A DNA stretch of 39,670 bases from an uncultured Neomegalonema sp. (GCA_937948985.1 CALFAK010000080.1:1-39670), one strand, 5' to 3'; shown: positions 1 to 8,965, numbered from the stretch's first letter. Translations and numbers: made by a program. Notes: generated from the sequence alone by a model not told the origin.

Positions 1-340
1 CTGCACCTGACCGAGGGACAGACCAGTGATTATCGCGGGGCAGACAGTCTCATCGACGGTCTGCCAAAGACCGGAACGCTCATCGCAGATCGCGGCTATG
101 ACAGCGATGCCCTTCGCGAGGCACTGAAAAACCGCGATATCATCCCCTGCATTCCCCGGCGCAAAAACCGCAAGACAACCATCGTATATGACACCGCAAT
201 CTACAAACAGCGCAACGGCATCGAACGCATGTTCGGCAGGTTCAAGGACTGGAGGCGCGTCGCAACCAGATACAACCGATGCAGCTCACACTTTCAAAAG
301 CGCCATCGCTCTCGCTGCTACAATCATATTCTGGCTATGA
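1..340 (+). pseudogene. IS5-family transposase, 3' fragment with a frameshift
   Basis: The reading frame is open from the left edge and encodes the C-terminal half of a DDE transposase. The second catalytic Asp is seen in ADRGYDSDALREAL. The YKQRNGIERMFGRFK stretch fits the IS4/IS5 Y-2-R-3-E-6-K signature exactly. After RYNRC, at about base 283, one extra A shifts the frame. Removing it restores the usual C-terminus (AHTFKSAIALAATIIFWL) and a stop at 338-340. Without the correction the frame runs on to 546 into unrelated sequence. The sequence just after the stop (GAGTCCTGAATCTAAA) resembles the terminal repeat of IS427-group elements, but the left end is outside the window. Probably an inactive copy; a programmed or sequencing frameshift cannot be excluded. 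Confidence 0.8.
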
Positions 341-1074
341 GTCCTGAATCTAAAGCACCGTCAGGCGTCCGCTTTCAAGAGCAGGGACCGAATGTCTCGG
401 TCGATCCACTAGGCGTAGGCCGGGCGCACGGGATTCCAGAAATACGCCTGGAAGATCGCGTCAATGTGATCAATCGGCTCGGCGGATATCAGAATGCGCT
501 CCACACCATCCGCCGAGACTTCGAGAGCATTTTTGTAGAAAACTGATGAGCAAACCGAATCCGCGCAAACATTGTGACACGGGCGTCTGGCATCTTCCGG
601 CTCCAGAACGAAACCGGTTTGGTACACGACCAACATCCCATTGGTCATGGACTGGAACCGTTTTGGCTTCGGATAGTGCGGCGCAATGCCCCGTTTTCGC
701 AACGTCAGGTGGCTCGGGCTGGGGTTTTCGCACTCCAGACGATCCGGCTGTATCAACCATTTCGCCTCAACCCGCAGCAATTCCCGCACTTCTGTAGTGC
801 TGGATTTAGCGCGTGTTATCAACCTGTTAGCACGCAACATCGTACCACGGTTCATCCTATTCATCCACGGTTCTGCCCCGTTCTGCCCGCTGCTCTCTCG
901 CATAATGCCCCCGCTCGCCGATCCAAGCCATGATTATGCCTCACTTCGATTAACAGATTCTCAATTCACAGTGATCAAAGCGACATTCAGCATGTGGACA
1001 GTGGCGACTACCTAAGGCTATAGACAACGCGTTAATTTGATACGCCACATAAGGCTTTAGCAAGGATACGTCCG
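341..1074. other. Low-information region between the IS fragment and aroG
   Basis: No recognisable gene family is seen on either strand in these roughly 730 bases. Several short overlapping ORFs occur on both strands. Only the reverse one (separate entry) has a codon-like composition, and only in its last 80 or so residues. The final 100 bases are more AT-rich and should carry the promoter and leader of the DAHP synthase. The Shine-Dalgarno AAGGA lies about 10 bases before its ATG. The stretch is probably IS-flanking debris. Confidence 0.5.
409..840 (-). CDS. Uncertain hypothetical ORF
   Basis: Reverse-strand frame of about 143 codons if the Met at 840 is used; the frame is open up to 903. 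No family is recognised. The last 60 codons (for example ISAEPIDHIDAIFQAYFWNP) have the G/C-rich third positions expected of a real gene here. The middle is Pro/Arg/Lys/His-rich and looks like noncoding DNA or a wrong frame. Its position directly after a dead transposon fragment suggests a remnant of a longer gene. It may equally be spurious. Confidence 0.3.
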   Translation of the reverse strand: MLRANRLITRAKSSTTEVRELLRVEAKWLIQPDRLECENPSPSHLTLRKRGIAPHYPKPKRFQSMTNGMLVVYQTGFVLEPEDARRPCHNVCADSVCSSVFYKNALEVSADGVERILISAEPIDHIDAIFQAYFWNPVRPAYA

Positions 1075-2409
1075 ATGACGGTTAACTGGTCAGCAAACAG
1101 CTGGAGAAACCATACAGCGCTGCAAATGCCTGAATATCAAGATCAGGCGGAACTTGACCGCGTTACCGCGAAACTATCGTCTTATCCATTGCTCGTTTTT
1201 GCGGGTGAGGCGCGATCGCTTAAGCAAAAGCTGGGTGATGTTTCGCGTGGCGAGGCATTCTTGCTCCAAGGCGGTGATTGCGCCGAGAGTTTCGGGGAAT
1301 TTTCGAGCGATCTGATCCGGGATACCTTCCGGGTTATGCTGCAAATGGCGGTTGTTCTGACTTACGGGGCGAAAAAACCCGTCGTCAAAGTGGGCCGTAT
1401 GGCGGGCCAATTCGCCAAACCCCGCTCGTCTCCGACCGAGAAACAGGGCGATATCGAGCTGCCGAGCTATCGCGGAGACATCATAAACGAGCTCGCTTTC
1501 ACGCCAGAAGCGCGCCGCCCTGATGCCAATAAGATGCTGGAAGCGTACCTGCATGCTGCTGCTACGTTGAACCTTTTGCGTGCTTTCGCAATGGGCGGCT
1601 ATGCCAACCTGAAACACGTTTCAAGTTGGAACCTCGATTTTGCGAGAGACGAACGCTACTCGGCGATGGCTGAAAAAGTCGCAGATGCGATCGATTTCAT
1701 GGAATCATGTGGCGTCACACCTGACACAACCGCGCGGCTACGCACCACCGATTACTACACCTCGCATGAAGCACTGCTGCTGCCTTATGAGGAGGCGCTG
1801 ACACGCGTTGACTCAACATCCGGCGAGACGCTTGCAGGGTCCGCGCATATGCTGTGGATCGGCGACCGTACGCGTCAGCCTGACGGCGCGCATGTCGAAT
1901 ATCTGCGCGGCGTGCTTAACCCGATTGGCATAAAATGCGGCCCGTCGATGACCACCGAAGACCTCAAGCAACTGCTGAGCGTGCTCAACCCGCATAACGA
2001 GGCCGGACGCATCACCCTAATCGCCCGTTTCGGCGCTGGTAAGGTCGATGAACATCTGCCCCGCCTGATCGAGACCGTGAAGGCCGGGGGCGCCAATGTC
2101 GTCTGGTGTTGCGACCCGATGCACGGCAATACGATCAAAGCGGACAGCGGTTACAAGACCCGTCCATTCGACGCGATTTTGCAAGAAATCCGCGAGTTCG
2201 TCGATTGCTGCCAGGCGCACAATGTCTACCCTGGCGGCGTGCACTTGGAGATGACAGGGTCAAACGTCACCGAATGCACGGGTGGCTTACAGGCCTTGGG
2301 CGATGGGGATCTCTCCTCACGCTATCATACCGCTTGCGACCCGCGCCTGAACGCATCGCAGGCTCTGGAAGTGGCCTTCCTGGTCGCTGAGGAACTGGTC
2401 GGAAAATAA
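1075..2409 (+). CDS. aroG: Class II 3-deoxy-7-phosphoheptulonate (DAHP) synthase
   Basis: Condenses phosphoenolpyruvate with erythrose 4-phosphate, the first step of the shikimate pathway to aromatic amino acids. The 444-residue length is normal for the plant/mycobacterial class II enzyme. Class hallmarks are LLQGGDCAESF (metal-ligand Cys69), GRMAGQFAKPRSSP at 107-120 (PEP binding), WIGDRTRQPDGAHVEY, CDPMHGNT (metal His near 350), HLEMTGSNVTEC (Glu392) and DPRLNASQ (Asp422). The spacing of Cys, His, Glu and Asp parallels the Mycobacterium tuberculosis enzyme. The start is supported by AAGGA about 10 bases upstream. It is monocistronic: a hairpin follows the stop and the next gene has its own operator-like palindrome. 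Gene symbols for class II enzymes vary between genomes. Confidence 0.96.
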   Translation: MTVNWSANSWRNHTALQMPEYQDQAELDRVTAKLSSYPLLVFAGEARSLKQKLGDVSRGEAFLLQGGDCAESFGEFSSDLIRDTFRVMLQMAVVLTYGAKKPVVKVGRMAGQFAKPRSSPTEKQGDIELPSYRGDIINELAFTPEARRPDANKMLEAYLHAAATLNLLRAFAMGGYANLKHVSSWNLDFARDERYSAMAEKVADAIDFMESCGVTPDTTARLRTTDYYTSHEALLLPYEEALTRVDSTSGETLAGSAHMLWIGDRTRQPDGAHVEYLRGVLNPIGIKCGPSMTTEDLKQLLSVLNPHNEAGRITLIARFGAGKVDEHLPRLIETVKAGGANVVWCCDPMHGNTIKADSGYKTRPFDAILQEIREFVDCCQAHNVYPGGVHLEMTGSNVTECTGGLQALGDGDLSSRYHTACDPRLNASQALEVAFLVAEELVGK

Positions 2410-2417
2410 GAATAACA

Positions 2418-2439
2418 GGCGCGGGGCCATCCTCGCGCC
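2418..2439 (+). terminator. Probable terminator after the DAHP synthase gene
   Basis: GGCGCGGGG (2418-2426) pairs with CCTCGCGCC (2431-2439) with one mismatch around a 4-base loop, eight bases after the stop. It is followed by an AT-rich stretch (ATAAATCTATTTTATC) rather than a clean T-run. Confidence 0.55.
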
Positions 2440-2459
2440 CATAAATCTATTTTATCTTG

Positions 2460-2483
2460 TTTGTTCAGTCTGGACTAAACAAA
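2460..2483. promoter_or_regulatory. 24-bp near-palindromic operator upstream of the efflux locus
   Basis: The half-sites TTTGTTCAGTCT and GGACTAAACAAA are inverted copies matching at 10 of 12 positions. The palindrome ends 22 bases before the regulator's ATG, so it should overlap the promoter or transcription start. It is the obvious candidate for autoregulation by the adjacent GbsR/MarR-type protein, though a TetR-family regulator elsewhere could also use it. Confidence 0.65.
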
Positions 2484-2505
2484 GCGACACGCTACATGTT
2501 CAGGC

Positions 2506-2979
2506 ATGAGCAAAAATATCGAAAATGAATTTGTCGAGGCGATGGGTCTGATCCTTCAAGGGGACGGAATGCCCCGTATCGCCGGTCGGTTATTGGGTCT
2601 TTTCGTCTTACACGGCGGACCATTCAGTTTTGCCGAGTTGAGCGAAGCGCTGGATGTCAGCCGTGGCAGCATAAGCACCAACACACGCCTCCTCGAAGAT
2701 CTTGGCATTATAGAACGCGTCGCATTGCGTGGTGAACGTCAGGATTACTTCAAACTATCCGACGAGCCATATGCCGAGTTGGTCGAACGTAAGATGGTAC
2801 GATCCATAAAAGCCCTCGATTCCATCTCTAAAACCGCCGAAAAGCTAGAGAATACGGACCCTGCCACACTCGACAGGATCGGCGAACTCGCAAATTTTTA
2901 CCGGATTCTCGCCGATGCAACCGACGGAGCGCTCGCCGTTTTGCGTAAAAGAGATGCGCCTCAGATCCGTGCAATCTGA
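2506..2979 (+). CDS. GbsR/MarR-type transcriptional regulator of the efflux genes
   Basis: 157-residue winged helix-turn-helix protein. Residues about 22-90 contain the DNA-binding fold: IAGRLLGLFVLHGGPFSF, then the helix-turn-helix ELSEALDVSRGSISTNTRLL, then the wing LGIIERVALRGERQDYF. The C-terminal half is helical and likely dimerises. This arrangement is typical of the GbsR branch of the MarR superfamily. It sits 54 bases upstream of an RND membrane fusion protein gene on the same strand, with a strong palindrome just before it. The inferred role is therefore ligand-responsive control of that pump. The inducer cannot be read from the sequence. The ribosome-binding site is weak (CAGG five bases upstream). 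Confidence 0.88.
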   Translation: MSKNIENEFVEAMGLILQGDGMPRIAGRLLGLFVLHGGPFSFAELSEALDVSRGSISTNTRLLEDLGIIERVALRGERQDYFKLSDEPYAELVERKMVRSIKALDSISKTAEKLENTDPATLDRIGELANFYRILADATDGALAVLRKRDAPQIRAI

Positions 2980-3033
2980 TCTGAACAGCCGATGCTACGC
3001 TCGATCATGTCTTCTTAAGGTAGAAACCGCGCC

Positions 3034-4185
3034 ATGCTGAACGGACTTTTTAAGTTGATTGTCGCCGCATTAATTGCCTTCGGCATCGTCACATATGTGA
3101 CAGGTGGCGATTACGCGCAGGTCAAAACCGCTGCGAATGAGGCGATGGAACAAGCTCTGGCGCGCAAAAATGCCCGTGCGGCTGCTGTCGAAACCGCCGA
3201 CGCGCCCGAAACCGCAGAGCCGGAAACCAACGTGATTGATGTTGTCACTAAAATCAGCCGCGCCCAACCACTCGAATCGACCCTCACATTGACAGGTTCA
3301 ACCGAGGCAAGCCGCACGGTCGATGTGCGCGCCGAGACATCCGGCATCGTTCTGCAAGCACAGCGCAAGGGCGCGCGGGTACGCAAAGGCGACTTGCTCT
3401 GCCAACTCGATATCGGCGACCGCAAAGCCCGCCGCGAGGCCGGCATTGCCCGCCTCAATCAAGCCCTTGTTCAGGCCCGCGCCCAGAAAACACTCAGTGA
3501 AAAGGGTTTTGCCGCTTCCAATACCAGCAGCGCGGCCAAAACAGATGCGGAAGTGATCCGTGCCGAAATCATGCAGATTGATCTCGAAATTGCCAACCTG
3601 CAAATCCGCGCGCCATTTGATGGCGTCGTTGAGGGGAGTACCGTAGAGATCGGCGCTCTCCTGCAAATGGGCAATACATGCGCGCAAATCATGGACCCCG
3701 ATCCCTTGCGTGTTGTCGGTTTCGTACCTGAATTTCGTATCGGCGCTTTGCGCTTGGGCAATCCGGCTACCGCAAACCTGATTACAGGCCAAAAAGTTCA
3801 GGGCGGCATTGTGTATATCGCGCAAAGTGCTGACTCGGCGACACGCACATTCAAAGTCGAGGTTGAAGTCCCCAACTCGGATTACAGCCTGCGCGATGCT
3901 GTTACAGCGGACATAGAGTTTCCTCTTGATACCAAACTGGCCCATAAACTGCCCCAATCCTCCATGACTTTGGGGGACAGCGGTGAAATCGGCGTCATGG
4001 TCGCTGAAGGCGGCAAGGCGAAATTCCGCAAAGTCGAAATCTTACGAGACGACACCAACGGTGTCTGGGTTACCGGGCTGGATAATCAGGCCACCGTCAT
4101 CGTCGTCGGCCAAGAATATGTCAGTGACGGCAGCACCATCAAAGCGACCCCGCAGGATGGCAATATTCTGGGAACACAGTCATGA
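3034..4185 (+). CDS. RND efflux periplasmic adaptor (membrane fusion protein)
   Basis: 383-residue HlyD/AcrA-like adaptor that bridges the inner-membrane pump to an outer-membrane channel. An N-terminal membrane anchor (residues about 4-22) lacks a lipobox Cys, so it is probably an uncleaved or Sec-type anchor. An Ala/Glu-rich linker follows. The first lipoyl half (VRAETSGIVLQAQRKGARVRKGD), a short alpha-hairpin (about 125-190) and the second lipoyl half (LQIRAPFDGVVEGS) come next, then beta-barrel and membrane-proximal domains. Its stop overlaps the permease start as ATGA (4182-4185), which implies translational coupling. AAGG about 13 bases before the ATG is a modest ribosome-binding site. 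No outer-membrane factor gene is in the window, so a TolC-like partner encoded elsewhere is assumed. Confidence 0.93.
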   Translation: MLNGLFKLIVAALIAFGIVTYVTGGDYAQVKTAANEAMEQALARKNARAAAVETADAPETAEPETNVIDVVTKISRAQPLESTLTLTGSTEASRTVDVRAETSGIVLQAQRKGARVRKGDLLCQLDIGDRKARREAGIARLNQALVQARAQKTLSEKGFAASNTSSAAKTDAEVIRAEIMQIDLEIANLQIRAPFDGVVEGSTVEIGALLQMGNTCAQIMDPDPLRVVGFVPEFRIGALRLGNPATANLITGQKVQGGIVYIAQSADSATRTFKVEVEVPNSDYSLRDAVTADIEFPLDTKLAHKLPQSSMTLGDSGEIGVMVAEGGKAKFRKVEILRDDTNGVWVTGLDNQATVIVVGQEYVSDGSTIKATPQDGNILGTQS

Positions 4186-7100
4186 ACCGCCTCGTCGATG
4201 TCGCGATCTCACGCGCCCGGATGATCGTCGCGTTTATCGCCCTCAGTCTGGTGGCGGGATGGATGGCATATAGCGGACTGCCGAAGGAGGGCAGCCCGAA
4301 CATCGACATTCCCACAATCTATGTCTCCGTAAACTATCCGGGCGTCAGCGCACTAGATTCCGAACGTCTGCTCGTCAAGCCATTGGAAAATCAGCTCAAA
4401 ACCCTCGAAGGTCTCAAGGAAATGACGGGGGTGGCCACCGAGGGCCATGCCTCCGTCGCGCTGGAATTCGATTTCGGCTTCGACAAAGAGGCCATCCTCG
4501 CCGAAGTGCGCGCTGAGGTCGACAAAGCCCAGGCCGAGTTCCCGGCGGATGCGCACGAGCCGCGCATTATCGAGATCAACACCTCACAATTTCCGATCCT
4601 CAACGTCACAATCTCCGGCGAAGCATCCGAACGTGTCCTTCTGCGTGTCGCCACCTCGCTGCAAGAGGCCATCGAGGGCATTTCCTCCGTTCTGGAAGCC
4701 GAGATCAACGGTAACCGTGACGAATTGCTCGAAATCCTGATCGATCCGTCCAAACTCGAAAGCTATAACCTCACCGCCAACGAATTGCTGCAAGTGGTCA
4801 GCAACAACAACCAAGTCATTGCGGCGGGGGCGATCACCACCGAACAAGGCGCTTTCTCTGTCAAACTGCCCGGCGCGATTGAAACAGCGGAGGACATCTA
4901 CAACCTCCCCATAAAAGTCTCCGGTGAGCGCGTCGTCACCCTGCGCGACCTCGCCGAGGTACGCCGCACATTTGAAGACCGCACCAGCATCGCACGCTTT
5001 AACGGTGAACCGACAATCTCGCTCTCGGTCAAAAAGCGCACTGGCGAAAACATCATCCGCACCGTCGAACAAGTACGCGCTGTTACAGAAGCCGTCATGT
5101 CGACTTGGCCGGATGCGCTGAAACAATCGGTGAATGTTGACTTCTCGTTGGACGAGGCAAGCCGTGTACAAGACATGGTCAGCCAGCTTGAATCGAGCGT
5201 CATCACCGCGATTTGCCTTGTTATGATTGTCGTCGTCGCCGCACTGGGCCTGCGCTCGGCCATGCTGGTGGCTTTCGCGATTCCCACATCTTTCCTGCTC
5301 GCCTTCGCACTGATGTCCGCATTGGGCATGACCGTGAACAACATGGTGATGTTCGGGCTGATCCTCGCCGTGGGAATGCTCGTGGACGGTGCGATTGTCG
5401 TTACCGAATACGCCGAGAAACGCCGCGACGAGGGCGCACGACCCTCCGTTGCCTATGGCGAGGCGGCACGGCGGATGTTCTGGCCCATCGTGTCTTCCAC
5501 CGCGACCACACTCTGCGCCTTCCTGCCGATGCTGTTCTGGCCGGGGATGCCGGGCCAGTTCATGCGTTACCTGCCGATCACGCTGATCTTCGTGCTGATC
5601 GCCTCGCTGCTGGTCGCACTGATCTACCTGCCGATCACCGGCATCATCGTCGCCCGCATTACCCGCGCGTTCAGCCGCATTCCAACCGCCATCCGTGCGG
5701 GCCTCGGCTGGCTGGGCGCAATGATACTGGGCGGCGTGGCCGCAATCGGCGCGCTCGTGACTTTCGACATGGCCAAAGCCGCCAAAGCGGGCGAGATGGT
5801 TGCGCAAAGCGTCGCCACCGATCCCGCCACCACCGCTCCCCCGGTCCCGCCATCAACTCTCCTATTCGCCGCCACCGCCGCGCTGTGCCTCCTCGCCATC
5901 GTCGCCTTCATGGCTGGTTTCAAGCCCAAAGAGCGGGCCTTCAAACCCTACAACGCCGAAAAACCAAAGCTCGGCATCTACGGCACCGTCCTGCGTTACG
6001 TCGTCGGCAACCCGATCATGCCACTGGTCGTTGTCGGCCTGACAGGCGCGGCAATTGTCGGCATATTTAAAACCTATGGCGAGAACAACTACGGCGTTGA
6101 ATTCTTCGTCGAAACCGACCCTGAAATCGCCAACCTCTATGTCAGCGCGCGCGGTAACCTCTCAATCGAGGAAAAAGACGCCATCATGCGCGTCGTTGAG
6201 GGGCGCGTTCTCGACACCGAATACGTATCCGCCGCCCTCGCCATCGTCGGTGGCGGCAATGGCGCGGGTGCGGATCAGGGCGGCGCGCCAAAGGACAAAA
6301 TCGGCTCGATCCAATTCGAGTTCGACAACTGGCGCGTCCGTAAAAAGGGCAAGGAGATCATGGCAGACCTCACAGCTGCCGTTGCCGACCTGCCCGGAGT
6401 CAAGCTCGAATTGGCAGAACAAGCCGACGGCCCGCAGCAGGGCAAGCCGATCCAAATTCAAGTCGCCGCCATCGATTTCGACACGCTCCAAGGCGCAACA
6501 CAAACCGTCATGGCGCATCTGGAGGGCGTCGAAGGCCTCAAAGACGTCGGCTCCACCCTCCCGCTCCCCGGTATCGAGTGGGAATTGGACATCGACCGCA
6601 CCGAGGCGGGCAAATTCGGCGCAAATGTCGCTTCCATCGGCGCCACCATCCAGCTGGTCACGCGCGGCGTCACGGTGGGCACGTTCCGGCCTGACGATTC
6701 CGATGACGAGATCGACATTCGCGGTCGTTTCCCAGAAGAATACCGCGTCGCAGAGATGCTCGACCGCATCCGCGTGCAAACCAATGTCGGCCTGATCCCG
6801 CTCGGCAATTTCGTTGACCGCCGCGCCGTGCCGAAACTGTCCGAGATCACCCGCCTCGACGGTATCCGCATTTTCACCGTCAGCGCCGACGTTGAATCCG
6901 GCGTCAATGCCAATGAAAAAATCGCCGAGATCGGTGAGTGGCTGGCGACTGCTGATCTGGGCAAGAATGTCAAAACCAACTTCGCGGGCGATTTTGAGGA
7001 GCAACAGGAGAGCCAGACCTTCCTGATGAACGCCTTCGCTGGCGCACTAGGCCTGATGTTCATCATCCTGCTCGCGCAATTCGACAGCTTTTATAACTCC

Positions 7101-7913
7101 TTCCTCGTCTTGCTCGCGGTTATTCTCTCCGTGGGCGGCGTGCTTGTCGGGATGATGGTGATGGGGCAATCGTTCTCGATCATCATGACCGGGATCGGAA
7201 TCGTTGCCCTCGCCGGCATTGTTGTGAACAACAATATCGTCCTCATCGATACCTATCAGGAGTTCAGCAAGACGCTTGAACCGATCGAGGCGATCATCCA
7301 GACGGGCAGCCAGCGTTTACGCCCGGTTCTGCTGACCACAATCACCACGATGGCGGGCCTGCTGCCAATGATGTTCGCGGTGTCGATTGATTTCGTCAAC
7401 GGCGGCATCACCGTCGGCGCGCCGACCGCGCTGTGGTGGACACAGCTTGCCACGGCGATCATCTTCGGCCTCGGCTTTGCGACCGTTCTGACTCTGCTGG
7501 TTACGCCCTCCCTGCTGGCGCTGCGCGTCTGGTGGCTGGGCAAACTGCCAAAACTCGGCTGGACCGGTCTCCGCAGCGTTGCGCTTGCGGGTGTGGGCGG
7601 CAAATCCCAATACATCCGCGACCGCCGTCTGCGCCGCAGTGCAAAACGCGGTCTGCGTAATCAAGAGCCGATCCTGTGGGAGCAGGCCCGCGCTTTCGGG
7701 GCAGACGGGCAAGGCGCCGGAATGGTCGACTTCGCACCGATACCGGCCCGAAATCGCGGCTATGGCGCGCCGGAGGAGATGGATGTGATCGCGGAATTAT
7801 CCGCCGAAGCGGCTTATGTACGACCCAATATCACACCAACAGTCGTCTGGTCAGAGGGCACTGAAATCCCACCCTATGATCAAGGCCCGCGCTATCCGCA
7901 GGCCGCTGAATAA
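4182..7913 (+). CDS. Atypical RND efflux permease (HAE1-like), 1243 aa
   Basis: Inner-membrane proton-driven exporter with the two-fold RND layout: TM1, a large periplasmic loop, TM2-6, then the same again. TM4 reads VGMLVDGAIVV, so the usual Asp pair (AcrB Asp407-Asp408) is Asp402-Gly403. TM10 reads GIVVNNNIVLID, with Asn replacing the relay Lys of AcrB. Two extra features make it about 200 residues longer than AcrB. The central cytoplasmic linker (about 504-600) carries two further hydrophobic segments around an Ala/Pro-rich loop. A polar tail of about 125 residues follows the last helix. Overlaps the adaptor by four bases and converges on the next gene. Substrate unknown; drug, lipid or metal export are all possible. 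Confidence 0.92.
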   Translation: MNRLVDVAISRARMIVAFIALSLVAGWMAYSGLPKEGSPNIDIPTIYVSVNYPGVSALDSERLLVKPLENQLKTLEGLKEMTGVATEGHASVALEFDFGFDKEAILAEVRAEVDKAQAEFPADAHEPRIIEINTSQFPILNVTISGEASERVLLRVATSLQEAIEGISSVLEAEINGNRDELLEILIDPSKLESYNLTANELLQVVSNNNQVIAAGAITTEQGAFSVKLPGAIETAEDIYNLPIKVSGERVVTLRDLAEVRRTFEDRTSIARFNGEPTISLSVKKRTGENIIRTVEQVRAVTEAVMSTWPDALKQSVNVDFSLDEASRVQDMVSQLESSVITAICLVMIVVVAALGLRSAMLVAFAIPTSFLLAFALMSALGMTVNNMVMFGLILAVGMLVDGAIVVTEYAEKRRDEGARPSVAYGEAARRMFWPIVSSTATTLCAFLPMLFWPGMPGQFMRYLPITLIFVLIASLLVALIYLPITGIIVARITRAFSRIPTAIRAGLGWLGAMILGGVAAIGALVTFDMAKAAKAGEMVAQSVATDPATTAPPVPPSTLLFAATAALCLLAIVAFMAGFKPKERAFKPYNAEKPKLGIYGTVLRYVVGNPIMPLVVVGLTGAAIVGIFKTYGENNYGVEFFVETDPEIANLYVSARGNLSIEEKDAIMRVVEGRVLDTEYVSAALAIVGGGNGAGADQGGAPKDKIGSIQFEFDNWRVRKKGKEIMADLTAAVADLPGVKLELAEQADGPQQGKPIQIQVAAIDFDTLQGATQTVMAHLEGVEGLKDVGSTLPLPGIEWELDIDRTEAGKFGANVASIGATIQLVTRGVTVGTFRPDDSDDEIDIRGRFPEEYRVAEMLDRIRVQTNVGLIPLGNFVDRRAVPKLSEITRLDGIRIFTVSADVESGVNANEKIAEIGEWLATADLGKNVKTNFAGDFEEQQESQTFLMNAFAGALGLMFIILLAQFDSFYNSFLVLLAVILSVGGVLVGMMVMGQSFSIIMTGIGIVALAGIVVNNNIVLIDTYQEFSKTLEPIEAIIQTGSQRLRPVLLTTITTMAGLLPMMFAVSIDFVNGGITVGAPTALWWTQLATAIIFGLGFATVLTLLVTPSLLALRVWWLGKLPKLGWTGLRSVALAGVGGKSQYIRDRRLRRSAKRGLRNQEPILWEQARAFGADGQGAGMVDFAPIPARNRGYGAPEEMDVIAELSAEAAYVRPNITPTVVWSEGTEIPPYDQGPRYPQAAE

Positions 7914-7942
7914 ATCCGCTCTACCGGCACCGCATTACGCGA

Positions 7943-8965
7943 TCAGCCGATCCGTTTCATAAGCGGGTCGAGTGCGGCGTCCAGATCATAACGACCCGCT
8001 TTCAAGAACAACAGAACCGCCCGCTCATTCGGCGTCAGCGCACCATCACGCCCAATCCGCGCGCACAGCCAAGCCGCCTCCTGCGCATTCACGTGCTCCG
8101 CGGCTTCGCGGTTCTGCGCATCCGCATTCACACGGCTGGCATAGTATTCTTCCATCGGCGTTATGCCGTTAAAAATATCCGAGACATCACTGAAGAAAGA
8201 ACCGCGCCCGATTCCATTCGCCATCTCTTTCAGAAAACCGTTTTTCCCGTCACTCGGCTGGTTCAGCCACAGATCGATTTGCTTCATCCGCTCACGCGAA
8301 GGCGGCTCATACCCGCTTTGCACCAACAGATAGTTAGAGATCGCGTTCACGAACAGTGCGGACCAAGCCGAACAATTCTCCGCACAAACGGTCGCATCGT
8401 TCAAATCGAACAGCAGATCCGCTTCCGCGCGGCTGATTGCCTCAGAGCGCCCGGCGGCTTTGGCATAGATAACACGACGCAACAACGCGACTTCAGGATC
8501 GCCCAAAACACCCTGACGCAACCGCGCATTGCCGAGCAATTCATAATCACCCTCAAGCACCGCATTGCGCACCGTTTCAAGCGCCAAAATCTCCAACCGC
8601 TCCGGCGCATCAATCGCCTTTTCCAGCAGTTGGATCAGCGTTTCTAACTCGGTCGTACCACAAATCGCATCATCGCGCTTGATCCGCTCCTCAAACCAAG
8701 CGGCGTCACTTTCAGAGATATAGCCACGCGGATCAGCGTTTTCGATCAGATGCGCGACAATGGCCTCAGCGAACAGATCGTCCCACTCGCCACAGCGATG
8801 CTCCAGCACATCGTTGATTTCAAAAATCATCTCCGCCTCGGCACGATTAATCGTGCCATCGGGCCAGACATCCCGACGGATCTCAATCACTTGCTCCGGC
8901 GAAATCATCCGCGTGTTGAGAATGGTTTCGACAATATTTTCGCTGGACGACCGGATTAAAGCCAT
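7943..8965 (-). CDS. Conserved-looking protein of unknown function with internal repeats
   Basis: 340 residues, no signal peptide or membrane segment, acidic and predicted helical. Not assigned to a named family. Two similar units are visible. The first, near residues 28-95, reads INRAEAEMIFEIND, then C..W..LF.EAIVAHL. The second, near 165-245, reads ISRAEADLLFDLND, then C..W..LF.NAISNYL. A third, shorter unit ends the protein (GRDGALTPNERAVLLFL). The DG.(I/L)..(A/E)E pattern recalls degenerate EF-hand or TerB-like helical repeats, which is only a resemblance. It stands alone: the RND permease converges from one side, and the ABC exporter lies downstream on the same strand but beyond it at higher coordinates, ending 54 bases away. 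Cytoplasmic location inferred. Confidence 0.82.
   Translation of the reverse strand: MALIRSSSENIVETILNTRMISPEQVIEIRRDVWPDGTINRAEAEMIFEINDVLEHRCGEWDDLFAEAIVAHLIENADPRGYISESDAAWFEERIKRDDAICGTTELETLIQLLEKAIDAPERLEILALETVRNAVLEGDYELLGNARLRQGVLGDPEVALLRRVIYAKAAGRSEAISRAEADLLFDLNDATVCAENCSAWSALFVNAISNYLLVQSGYEPPSRERMKQIDLWLNQPSDGKNGFLKEMANGIGRGSFFSDVSDIFNGITPMEEYYASRVNADAQNREAAEHVNAQEAAWLCARIGRDGALTPNERAVLLFLKAGRYDLDAALDPLMKRIG

Noticed and set aside
4584-5807. 407-aa minus-strand ORF
   Set aside because: Antisense to the RND permease, composed mostly of Asp/His/Gln/Arg; no motif.
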